From Azospira inquinata (GTDB lineage Bacteria; Pseudomonadota; Gammaproteobacteria; Burkholderiales; Rhodocyclaceae): DNA of 64,000 nt. Under the pieces are notes generated by a model. The model had not been told where the DNA came from. It saw nothing but the letters and a program-made list of their open reading frames with translations, and searched no databases. Both the position numbers and the translations under genes were made by a program. The stretch lies in assembly GCF_018905915.1 (NCBI RefSeq), contig NZ_CP064782.1:2976001-3040000 (forward strand), read 5' to 3'. This document shows, in pieces, positions 8,890 to 17,044 of this stretch; position 1 is the first letter of the stretch, and every line of letters starts with the position of its first letter.

Positions 8890-11718
8890 ATGATGATGCA
8901 AAACTTAGGCACCTCCTATCTGTACGGCGGCAACGCGCCGTTCGTCGAGGAGTTGTATGAAAGCTATCTGGAGAATCCTGCCTCCGTTTCTGATGAATGG
9001 CGGGCTTACTTCGATAAGCTGTCCCAAATGCCCGGCGCAACCCCCCGGGACGTCCCCCATGCTCCCGTGATTGCTGCCTTCGCCGAACAGGCCAAGCACA
9101 ACGCGGTGCGCACGGTGGCCGTGGATGGAGACAGCGGGAAAAAGCAGGTTTCCGTCCTGCAACTGATCAACGCCTATCGCTTCCTGGGGAACCGGTGGGC
9201 TGACCTGGACCCTCTGAAGCGCCATGAGCGGCCGGTGATCCATGAGCTGGAACCGTCTTTCTACGGGTTCAGCAATGCCGATCTGAACGAGACCTTTAAT
9301 ACGGGCTCCTTCAAAATGGGCCAGGACCGGGCCACGCTGAACCAGATTCTGGATGCCCTGCGGACCACCTATTGCAGCTCCATCGGCGTGGAATACATGC
9401 ACATGACCGATACGGCGCAAAAGCGCTGGATTCAGGACCGGCTGGAGCCGATCCGGGGCATGGGCAACTACACGCCGGATCAGAAAAAGCACCTGCTGGA
9501 GCGTCTCACCGCTGCGGAAACCCTGGAACGTTACCTGCACACCAAGTATGTGGGGCAAAAGCGCTTCTCCCTGGAAGGGGGCGAAGCCCTGATCGTTTCC
9601 ATGGACGAAGTGGTGCATACCGGCGCCGCCCAGTTCGGCATCCAGGAAGTGGTCATCGGCATGGCCCACCGGGGCCGGCTCAATGTGCTGGTGAATACCC
9701 TGGGTAAATCTCCCTCCCTGCTGTTTGCCGAATTTGAAGGCAAAAAGAAGGTGGATTTGTCCTCCGGGGACGTGAAGTACCACATGGGGTATTCCTCCGA
9801 TGTGGGTACGGAAGGGGGCCCGGTCCATTTGACCCTGGCCTTTAATCCGTCCCACCTGGAAATCGTCAATCCGGTGGTGGAAGGTTCCGTCTTCGCCCGT
9901 CAGCGCCGTCGCGGTGGTGACGAAGCTGCCCATGCCCAGGTTCTGCCCGTGCTCATCCACGGGGATGCGGCGGTGGCCGGTCAGGGCGTGAATCAGGAAA
10001 TGCTGAACTTCTCCCAAACCCGGGGCTATGGCACGGGGGGCACCCTGCACATTGTGGTGAACAACCAGATCGGTTTCACCACCTCCGACCCCCGGGATAG
10101 CCGTTCCTCCCTGTACTGCACGGACATCTTCAAGATGGTGGAATTGCCCGTATTCCACGTCAATGGGGACGATCCGGAAGCCGTGTCCCTGGTGACCCGT
10201 CTGGCCCTGGAATTCCGTCAGACCTTCAAGAAGGATGTGGTGGTGGACATCGTCTGCTTCCGCAAACTGGGCCATAACGAGCAAGACGAGCCCATGGTCA
10301 CCCAGCCTTTGATGTACAAGAAGGTGCACGCCCATCCGGGTAGCCGCAAGGTTTACGCGGACAAGCTGGTGGCCCAAGGGGTGCTGTCCGCCGATGGTCC
10401 GGACCAAATGGTCAAGGACTACCGGGCCGCTCTGGACCAGGGCAAGCTGTTGGCCGATCCGGTGCTTTCTAACTACAAGCGCCAATTTGCCAACGACTGG
10501 TCTCCCTACATCAACAAGAAGTACACCGAACTGGGCAATACCAAGGTTGCCAAGAAGGAACTGCAACGGCTGGCCCAACGCCTGACCGCTGTGCCGGATA
10601 CCTTCACCCTCCATTCCCGGGTCAAGAAAATCATCGAAGACCGGGCCGCCATGGGTGCAGGCAAGCTGCCGGTGGACTGGGGGATGGCTGAAAACCTGGC
10701 CTATGCTTCCCTGCTCACCTCCGGCTACGGCATTCGGATTACCGGTGAAGACGTGGGGCGGGGAACGTTCTTCCACCGCCACGCCATTCTCCACGATCAA
10801 AACCGGGAAAAGTGGGATTCGGGCATTTACGTGCCCCTGGCCAATCTGCAAGACAAGCAGGCCACCATTCAGTGCTTCGATTCCGTGCTGTCCGAAAACG
10901 CGGTCATGGCTTTTGAATACGGCTATGCCACGGCGGAACCCAATGAACTGGTGATCTGGGAAGGCCAGTTTGGCGACTTCGCCAACGGCGCCCAGGTGGT
11001 GATCGACCAGTTCCTCTGCTCCGGGGAAGCCAAATGGGGCCGGGCCTGTGGTCTGACCCTGCTGCTCCCCCACGGCTACGAAGGCCAAGGTCCGGAACAC
11101 TCCTCCGCCCGCCTGGAACGGTACATGCAGCTTTCCGCCGAGTTCAACTGGGAAGTCTGCTACCCCTCCAACGCGGCCCAGATTTTCCACCTGCTGCGTC
11201 GGCAAATGGTGCGCAAGCAACGCAAGCCCTTGATCGTCATGACGCCCAAGTCCTTGCTGCGCAACCCCCTGGCCACCTGCTCCCTGGACGAACTGGCGAA
11301 CGGCACCTTCCAGACCATCATCGGTGAAACCGAGAAGGTGGATGCCAAGAAGGTGACCCGGGTCGTGGCCTGCGCCGGCAAAATTTATTACGACCTGGTG
11401 ACCGCCCGCAACGAACGCAAGCTGAACAACATCGTTCTGCTTCGGGTGGAACAACTCTATCCCTTCGACGACCGCCGCTTTGATGAAGAGCTGTCCAAGT
11501 ACCCCAATGCCAAGGAATTGGTGTGGTGCCAGGAAGAGCCCCTCAATCAGGGCGCCTGGTACGCCAAGACCCACCGGCTGCAAGCGGCCCTGAAGAAGGG
11601 GCAAACCCTGCACGTGGTGGCTCGTCCGGCCGCCGCCGCGCCGGCCGTCGGTTACCTGGCCAAGCACGTGGAACAGCAAAAGGCTGTGGTGGATCAAGCC
11701 CTGGGCAAACTTAACTAA
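8890..11718 (+). CDS. sucA: 2-oxoglutarate dehydrogenase E1 component
   Basis: Thiamine-diphosphate-dependent E1 of the 2-oxoglutarate dehydrogenase complex. It decarboxylates 2-oxoglutarate and transfers the succinyl group to E2-bound lipoate. About 942 residues, the usual length. The N-terminal tail (LGTSYLYGGNAPFVEELYESY) is the E2-contacting segment. The HGDAAVAGQG and GFTTSDP segments belong to the cofactor and substrate site, and LGHNEQDEP follows. Possible starts are GTG 8881 and ATG 8890, 8893 or 8896. The AGGTGA at 8879-8884 best fits 8890 or 8893. It begins a sucA-sucB-lpdA operon. Confidence 0.97.
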   Translation: MMMQNLGTSYLYGGNAPFVEELYESYLENPASVSDEWRAYFDKLSQMPGATPRDVPHAPVIAAFAEQAKHNAVRTVAVDGDSGKKQVSVLQLINAYRFLGNRWADLDPLKRHERPVIHELEPSFYGFSNADLNETFNTGSFKMGQDRATLNQILDALRTTYCSSIGVEYMHMTDTAQKRWIQDRLEPIRGMGNYTPDQKKHLLERLTAAETLERYLHTKYVGQKRFSLEGGEALIVSMDEVVHTGAAQFGIQEVVIGMAHRGRLNVLVNTLGKSPSLLFAEFEGKKKVDLSSGDVKYHMGYSSDVGTEGGPVHLTLAFNPSHLEIVNPVVEGSVFARQRRRGGDEAAHAQVLPVLIHGDAAVAGQGVNQEMLNFSQTRGYGTGGTLHIVVNNQIGFTTSDPRDSRSSLYCTDIFKMVELPVFHVNGDDPEAVSLVTRLALEFRQTFKKDVVVDIVCFRKLGHNEQDEPMVTQPLMYKKVHAHPGSRKVYADKLVAQGVLSADGPDQMVKDYRAALDQGKLLADPVLSNYKRQFANDWSPYINKKYTELGNTKVAKKELQRLAQRLTAVPDTFTLHSRVKKIIEDRAAMGAGKLPVDWGMAENLAYASLLTSGYGIRITGEDVGRGTFFHRHAILHDQNREKWDSGIYVPLANLQDKQATIQCFDSVLSENAVMAFEYGYATAEPNELVIWEGQFGDFANGAQVVIDQFLCSGEAKWGRACGLTLLLPHGYEGQGPEHSSARLERYMQLSAEFNWEVCYPSNAAQIFHLLRRQMVRKQRKPLIVMTPKSLLRNPLATCSLDELANGTFQTIIGETEKVDAKKVTRVVACAGKIYYDLVTARNERKLNNIVLLRVEQLYPFDDRRFDEELSKYPNAKELVWCQEEPLNQGAWYAKTHRLQAALKKGQTLHVVARPAAAAPAVGYLAKHVEQQKAVVDQALGKLN

Positions 11719-11741
11719 CGAGACACAAGGATACGTAGATC

Positions 11742-12944
11742 ATGATTATCGACGTCAAAGTGCCGCAACTCTCCGAGTCCGTCGCCGAAGCGACCCTGGT
11801 TTCCTGGCACAAAAAGGAAGGCGAAGCTGTCGCCCGGGACGAAAACCTGATTGATATTGAAACTGATAAGGTGGTGTTGGAATTGCCGGCTCCCGACGCT
11901 GGGGTGATCGTCAAGATCATCAAGGGCGACGGGGAAACCGTGGTGGCGGGCGAAGTGATCGCCCAGCTGGATACGGAAGCCAAGGCGGCTGCCGGTGCCG
12001 CTGCTGCGGCTCCCGCTCCGGCACCTGCGGCTGCTCCCGCGCCCGTGGCGGCGGCCCCTGCCGCTGCCGTGGCCGCTGGTACCGCCAGCCCGGCTGCCCG
12101 CAAGATCCTGGAAGAAAAGGGTGTGTCCGCCGCCAGCGTGGAAGGCTCCGGCCGGGGTGGTCGGGTCACCAAGGAAGATGCGGTGGCTGCCCAGGCCAAG
12201 CCCGCTCCTGTGGCCGCTCCCGCCGTGGAAATCCCCCTGGGCGAACGGTCCGAACAACGGGTGCCCATGAGCCGTCTGCGGGCCCGGATCGCCGAACGGC
12301 TGATCCAGTCCAAGAACGAAAATGCCATCCTCACCACGTTCAACGAAGTGAACATGGGGCCCATCATCGCTCTGCGCAAGCAGTACGGTGAAAAGTTCGA
12401 AAAGACCCATGGCGTGCGCCTGGGCTTCATGGGCTTCTTCGTCAAGGCGGCCGTGGCTGCCCTGCAAAAGTACCCCATCGTCAATGCCTCCGTGGATGGC
12501 ACGGACATTATCTACCACGGCTACATCGACATCGGTATTGCCGTGGGTTCCCCCCGGGGCCTGGTGGTGCCCATCATCCGTAACGCGGATCAGCTGTCCA
12601 TCGCCGAAATCGAAAAGAAGATTGCTGAATTCGGCGCCAAGGCCAAGGACGGCAAGCTGTCCATTGAAGAACTGACCGGCGGCACCTTCTCCATCTCCAA
12701 CGGTGGGGTGTTCGGTTCCATGCTCTCCACCCCCATCATCAATCCGCCCCAATCCGCCATTCTGGGCATTCACGCCACCAAGGAACGGCCGGTGGTGGAA
12801 AACGGCCAAGTGGTGATTCGCCCCATCAATTATCTGGCCATGTCCTACGACCACCGGATCATTGACGGTCGGGAAGCGGTGCTTGCCCTGGTGGCCATGA
12901 AGGAAGCCCTGGAAGATCCGACCCGCCTGCTCCTCGGGGTCTAA
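11742..12944 (+). CDS. sucB: Dihydrolipoamide succinyltransferase (E2)
   Basis: Core E2 of the 2-oxoglutarate dehydrogenase complex, transferring succinyl from lipoate to CoA. It has 400 residues. One lipoyl domain carries the modified K43 (ETDKVVLE), followed by a long Ala/Pro linker (about 83-111). Next come the peripheral-subunit-binding domain ([12 protein letters not shown], then [12 protein letters not shown]) and the catalytic domain with H371 and D375 in SYDHRIIDG. It follows sucA by 23 bases. Confidence 0.97.
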   Translation: MIIDVKVPQLSESVAEATLVSWHKKEGEAVARDENLIDIETDKVVLELPAPDAGVIVKIIKGDGETVVAGEVIAQLDTEAKAAAGAAAAAPAPAPAAAPAPVAAAPAAAVAAGTASPAARKILEEKGVSAASVEGSGRGGRVTKEDAVAAQAKPAPVAAPAVEIPLGERSEQRVPMSRLRARIAERLIQSKNENAILTTFNEVNMGPIIALRKQYGEKFEKTHGVRLGFMGFFVKAAVAALQKYPIVNASVDGTDIIYHGYIDIGIAVGSPRGLVVPIIRNADQLSIAEIEKKIAEFGAKAKDGKLSIEELTGGTFSISNGGVFGSMLSTPIINPPQSAILGIHATKERPVVENGQVVIRPINYLAMSYDHRIIDGREAVLALVAMKEALEDPTRLLLGV

Positions 12945-12972
12945 TTCCGCCTTTCCTTAATCCCTAACGCAC

Positions 12973-13024
12973 GGAGATCGCCGGGAGGCGAAGGCCAGAA
13001 GCCTTCCCCCTCTCCGCGGTCTCC
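12973..13024 (+). other. Long imperfect stem-loop between sucB and lpdA
   Basis: Arms of about 23 bases (12973-12995 and 13001-13024, starting GGAGATCGC and ending GCGGTCTCC) fold into a long GC-rich hairpin with a few mismatches. There is no T-run. The hairpin ends 19 bases before the lpdA ATG. It could stabilise upstream mRNA or mark a processing point that sets E3 dosage. Confidence 0.55.
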
Positions 13025-13043
13025 TCGTCTAAAGAGGTGTTCC

Positions 13044-14471
13044 ATGTCTAACAAGCAATTCGACGTTCTCGTCATCGGCGGCGGCCCCGGCGGTTATGTG
13101 GCGGCCATTCGGGCGGCCCAGTTGGGCTTTTCCGTAGCCTGCTGCGAATCCAATCCCTATGCGGACCCCAAGGGGGAACCCCGGCTCGGCGGCACCTGCC
13201 TGAACGTGGGCTGCATTCCCTCCAAGGCCCTGCTGCACACTTCCCACCTGTTCGAGGAAGCGGCTCACAGCTTTGCCGGTCAGGGCATCAAAATTGGCAA
13301 GCCCAGCATTGACGTGCCCGCCATGGTGGCCCGCAAGGATCAGGTGGTGACCCAGCTGACCTCCGGCATCAAGGGCCTGTTCAAGAAAAACAAGGTGACC
13401 CAGCTCAACGGCCACGGCAGCTTCGTGGGCCAGGGCGGTACCGGTTGGCAGGTCAAGGTGGGTGAAGAAGTGGTGGAAGCCAAGCAGGTCATCGTGGCCA
13501 CCGGCTCCAAGCCTCGCCATCTGCCCAATGTGAAGGTGGACAACAAGGTGGTCATGGACAACGAAGGGGCCCTGGCCCAGCAGTCCGTGCCCAAGACCCT
13601 GGCCATCATCGGCGCCGGGGTGATCGGCCTGGAAATGGGCTCCGTGTGGCGCCGTCTGGGTTCCGAAGTCACGGTGCTGGAAATGGCTCCCGATTTCCTG
13701 CCCATGGCTGACCAGGACGTGGCCAAGGAAGCCCTGAAGCTGTTCACCAAGCAAGGCATGAACTTCCAGATGGGCGTCAAGATCGGCGACATCAAGGCTG
13801 GCAAGAAGGGCGTGGCCATTGCCTACACGGACAAGGACGGCAAGGCCCAGTCCCTGGACGCGGAACGGCTGATCGTTTCCGTGGGCCGTATTCCCAACAC
13901 GGACGGCCTGGGCGCCGACAAGGTGGGTTTGCAGCTGGACGACCGGGGCCGGGTGGCGGTGGATGCCCATAACCGGACCAATCTGCCCGGTGTGTGGGCC
14001 ATCGGCGACGTGGTGGCCGGACCCATGCTGGCCCACAAGGCCATGGAAGAAGGGGTTGCCGTGGCGGAAACCATGGCCGGACAAGCCGGTCACGTGGATT
14101 TCTCCACCATTCCCTCGGTCATCTACACCAACCCGGAAATTGCCTGGGTGGGCAAGACCGAACAACAGCTCAAGGCGGACGGCGTGGCCTACAAGGTCGG
14201 CAAAATCCCCTTCCTGGCCAATGGCCGGGCTTTGGGCATGGGGGAACCCAGCGGTTTCGTAAAAATGCTGGCGGACGCCAAGACGGATCGCATCCTGGGG
14301 GTCCATATCATCGGCGCCAATGCTTCCGAGCTGATTTCCGAAGGGGTGCTGTCCCTGGAATTCTCCGCCGCCTCCGAAGACCTGGCCCGCATCTGCCACG
14401 CCCACCCGACCCTGTCGGAAGCGGTGCATGAAGCGGCCCTGGCTTGCGACAAGCGCGCCCTGCATTTCTAA
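13044..14471 (+). CDS. lpdA: Dihydrolipoamide dehydrogenase (E3)
   Basis: FAD disulfide oxidoreductase reoxidising the lipoyl groups of SucB and passing electrons to NAD+. 475 residues. The FAD-binding [10 protein letters not shown] is at 12-21 and the redox disulfide C52/C57 is in [11 protein letters not shown]. The NAD-binding [11 protein letters not shown] lies near 190. The active-site H454/E459 pair is in [17 protein letters not shown] is the ribosome binding site. It ends the sucAB-lpdA operon before a strong terminator. Confidence 0.97.
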   Translation: MSNKQFDVLVIGGGPGGYVAAIRAAQLGFSVACCESNPYADPKGEPRLGGTCLNVGCIPSKALLHTSHLFEEAAHSFAGQGIKIGKPSIDVPAMVARKDQVVTQLTSGIKGLFKKNKVTQLNGHGSFVGQGGTGWQVKVGEEVVEAKQVIVATGSKPRHLPNVKVDNKVVMDNEGALAQQSVPKTLAIIGAGVIGLEMGSVWRRLGSEVTVLEMAPDFLPMADQDVAKEALKLFTKQGMNFQMGVKIGDIKAGKKGVAIAYTDKDGKAQSLDAERLIVSVGRIPNTDGLGADKVGLQLDDRGRVAVDAHNRTNLPGVWAIGDVVAGPMLAHKAMEEGVAVAETMAGQAGHVDFSTIPSVIYTNPEIAWVGKTEQQLKADGVAYKVGKIPFLANGRALGMGEPSGFVKMLADAKTDRILGVHIIGANASELISEGVLSLEFSAASEDLARICHAHPTLSEAVHEAALACDKRALHF

Positions 14472-14487
14472 GGCGGGCCCAGTCCCG

Positions 14488-14517
14488 AAAAGGCGAGGTC
14501 TTGCACCTCGCCTTTTT
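14488..14517 (+). terminator. Intrinsic terminator after lpdA
   Basis: The stem AAAAGGCGAGGT/ACCTCGCCTTTT with a five-base loop is followed by a T-run. It closes the 2-oxoglutarate dehydrogenase operon. Confidence 0.92.
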
Positions 14518-14561
14518 CTTGTCCATGCTTCCTGTTCGTACCCCTTAAAAAGAAAAAGCCC

Positions 14562-15764
14562 ATGCCTCCCCATCGCATACTGAACGTCCCCGAAAACGGC
14601 ATGTTGGATGCCTACCAGGCGGTCCTGGCCGCCCGTGGCTACCAGGCCGACGAGGCCCAACTGGCCGCCGCTCGGCGCTTGCAGGAGCTCTACACCGGGC
14701 TCCTGGAATTCAAGGCTGCCCGCCGCTCCCCCCTGCGCAAAATGCTGTCTCGGGCCCAGCCCCCCAAGGGCGTCTATTTCTGGGGCGGGGTGGGGCGGGG
14801 CAAGAGCTTTCTCATGGACTGCTTTTTTGATGCCGTGCCTTACCGGCGTAAAAAACGCATCCACTTCCACGCCTTTATGCGCCAGGTCCATGAGCGGCTC
14901 CTGGCCCTGAAAGGGGCGGTGGATCCCCTGGCCCAGGTAGCAGACCAGATTGCCAAGGAAACCCGGCTGCTGTGCTTTGACGAATTCCACGTTTCCGACA
15001 TCGCCGACGCCATGATGCTGGGCCGCCTCCTGGAATCCCTTTTCGAGCGGGGGGTGGTGCTGGTGATGACCTCCAATTACCCGCCGGACGACCTCTATCC
15101 CAACGGCCTGCAACGCATGAATTTCCTGCCCACCATTGCCCTCATCAAGGAGCGTCTGGACGTGATCCGGGTGGATGCGGGAGTGGATTACCGGATGCGT
15201 ACCCTGGAGCAGGTAGAAACCTTCATGCACCCCGCGGATGCGGCAGCGGAAGGCAAGCTAGAAGCTTATTTCCGCCAGCTGGCCGGGGCCGACGGGCGCA
15301 AAGGGGGCAAGCTGGACGTGCTCGGCCGTCCCATTCCGGTGATCCGCCAGGCGGGCCATGTGGCCTGGTTCTCCTTTACCGCCCTGTGTGACGGGCCCCG
15401 CTCCCAGAACGATTACCTGGAACTGGCCCGGCGTTTCCACACCGTGCTCATTTCCAAAATCCCCAAAATGGGGGCCGCCCAGCGGGATATGGCCCGGCGC
15501 TTTACCTGGTTGGTGGATATTTTTTACGACCACAGGGTGAAACTGATCGCCACGGCGGATTGCGTGGCGGAGGACCTGTATACCGAAGGCACCCATGCCA
15601 CGGAATTTTTCCGCACCGCCAGCCGGCTGACCGAAATGCACTCCAAGGAATACCTGGCCGAACCCCATCTGGGCAGCCTGGAAAAAAGCGGGATGGGTGG
15701 GGCGGTCGCCGAAGCGGAGGCTGGGGCTCCGTCTACTTCTGACGCCCCAGACGCTTCGGAATAG
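14562..15764 (+). CDS. zapE: Cell division protein ZapE (AFG1-family ATPase)
   Basis: AAA-like P-loop ATPase of the AFG1/ZapE family, which in E. coli acts on the Z-ring during division. The Walker A GGVGRGKS has K81, Walker B is LLCFDEFHVSDIADA, and the arginine-containing segment TSNYPPDDLYPNGLQR follows. At 400 residues it is longer than E. coli ZapE (375). The excess is an acidic Ala/Ser-rich C-terminal tail after about residue 370. In proteobacteria zapE often follows central-metabolism or mdh-type genes, as here. Confidence 0.92.
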   Translation: MPPHRILNVPENGMLDAYQAVLAARGYQADEAQLAAARRLQELYTGLLEFKAARRSPLRKMLSRAQPPKGVYFWGGVGRGKSFLMDCFFDAVPYRRKKRIHFHAFMRQVHERLLALKGAVDPLAQVADQIAKETRLLCFDEFHVSDIADAMMLGRLLESLFERGVVLVMTSNYPPDDLYPNGLQRMNFLPTIALIKERLDVIRVDAGVDYRMRTLEQVETFMHPADAAAEGKLEAYFRQLAGADGRKGGKLDVLGRPIPVIRQAGHVAWFSFTALCDGPRSQNDYLELARRFHTVLISKIPKMGAAQRDMARRFTWLVDIFYDHRVKLIATADCVAEDLYTEGTHATEFFRTASRLTEMHSKEYLAEPHLGSLEKSGMGGAVAEAEAGAPSTSDAPDASE

Positions 15765-15791
15765 GACTGCCCCCGGGGCAGGGAAGGGCTG

Positions 15792-16691
15792 ATGATGAGC
15801 GCAAAAAACCAAGAGGGGCGGCCCGGGCGGGGCTGGCTGGGGCTGTGCCTGCTTTGTCTGGGGCTATTCCTGTCCTCTGGCCTTCGGGCCCAGCAGGAGG
15901 TGGAAATCCTTCCCCTGGCGCACCGCACGGTGGAGGAGGTGCTCCCCAGCCTGCGCCCCCTGCTGGAACCCGGGGCTGCCCTGTCCGGCATGAATAATCA
16001 GCTTATCCTCAAGGCCACGGCCCGTAACCGGGCCCAGATACGGCAGGCCCTGGCAGCCATCGACACTCCGCCCCGGCGGCTGGTGATCCGGGTCAGCCAG
16101 AGTCGGGATGACCGCTATAGCCGTCAGGGTGGGGCGATCTCCGGTGAAGTGGCCTCCCCTGGGGGGCGGGTGCGCATCATCCAGCCTTCTGGGGGCTCGG
16201 GGGGCGGCACCATTACCCTCCAGGGAGCCCGGGGTCAGGTGAGGGGGGATTTGTCCGACCGCCAGGGGGCCTCTTCCCGTCAGGTAGAGCAGATGGTCCA
16301 GGTGGTGGAAGGGGGCCAGGCTTACATTCAGGTGGGCTATTCCCTCCCCGTGCCCCTGCATCAGGTGCGTTGGGGCCCCAACGGCCCGGTGCGGGATACC
16401 ACGGTGATTTATCGGGACATCGGCCAGGGGTTTTACGCCCAGCCCCGGGTGGTGGGCCATCGGGTAAGCCTGGATATCAGCCCCCGGAACGACACACCGG
16501 GCCGCTGGGGGCCGGGTAGTGCGGAAGTTCAGGAACTCAGCACCACGGTTTCCGGGCCCCTGGGAGAATGGCTGCCCCTGGGCAGCAGCGCTCAGTCCGG
16601 CACCAGCCAGAGCCGGAGCTGGAACGGGGGGGAAGGGGAGCAGGTGCAGCAGTCGGGCACAGTGTGGATCAAGGTGGAGGAGCTGCCCTAG
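15792..16691 (+). CDS. Exported protein with secretin N-domain-like region
   Basis: A 299-residue exported protein. Residues 15-33 form a signal peptide ending SGLRA-QQ. The mature N-terminus (EVEILPLAHRTVEEVLPSL, then QLILKATARNRAQIRQALAAID) resembles the short N0/N1 repeats of type II/III secretins, which form ring modules in the periplasm. The rest is Gly/Ser-rich and beta-prone, with no secretin channel domain. No secretion or pilus genes flank it. It could be a periplasmic ring or accessory protein; its function is unknown. A second in-frame ATG lies directly after the first, and AAGGG precedes both. Confidence 0.7.
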   Translation: MMSAKNQEGRPGRGWLGLCLLCLGLFLSSGLRAQQEVEILPLAHRTVEEVLPSLRPLLEPGAALSGMNNQLILKATARNRAQIRQALAAIDTPPRRLVIRVSQSRDDRYSRQGGAISGEVASPGGRVRIIQPSGGSGGGTITLQGARGQVRGDLSDRQGASSRQVEQMVQVVEGGQAYIQVGYSLPVPLHQVRWGPNGPVRDTTVIYRDIGQGFYAQPRVVGHRVSLDISPRNDTPGRWGPGSAEVQELSTTVSGPLGEWLPLGSSAQSGTSQSRSWNGGEGEQVQQSGTVWIKVEELP

Positions 16692-17044
16692 GCGGCTCGA
16701 GGCTTGGGGCACCCCTCGGGGGCAGCGCTCCCTTCTCTCTGTCCGTGGGGCCCAGGCGGCAGGGGCGAGGGGCGGTTGAAGCCACCGGTCTGGGGGCTTG
16801 GCGCTAGAAGTGGGGGCCTGATCTAACCGTTTCCCGTTTTGACAGTGCTGGAGGTGCAGATCAAGCCGGAACTTTTCCCCCTTAAGCCGAGGATGGGACC
16901 ACCGCCATTTTTTCTACCCGCGCTGAGCAGGCATCCGCTTCCCCATCCCGTCCCCTTTCCCTGTAGAAGCCCGTGACGGGGGCGGGGCCGGGGTGCTAAC
17001 CTCGGAACTCTTGTCTTTTTACAAGCCCAAATAACTCGTCGCCC
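16692..17044. other. Intergenic region, 353 bp, no gene recognised
   Basis: GC-rich spacer between the secretin-like gene and the Lon-family gene. I see no convincing ORF. A weak CTTGT-CTTTTT-ACAAG hairpin lies about 20-35 bases before the downstream start. The promoter for the protease gene must lie here but I cannot place it. Confidence 0.5.

Noticed and set aside
8905-11697. 930-codon minus-strand open frame opposite sucA
   Set aside because: Complement artefact of a GC-rich gene with strong third-position bias. SucA on the plus strand has full motifs.
16861-16893. TCAAG...GCCGA resembling a sigma-28 flagellar promoter upstream of the Lon-type gene
   Set aside because: The spacing between the two halves is too long for the consensus, and the downstream gene is not a motility gene.
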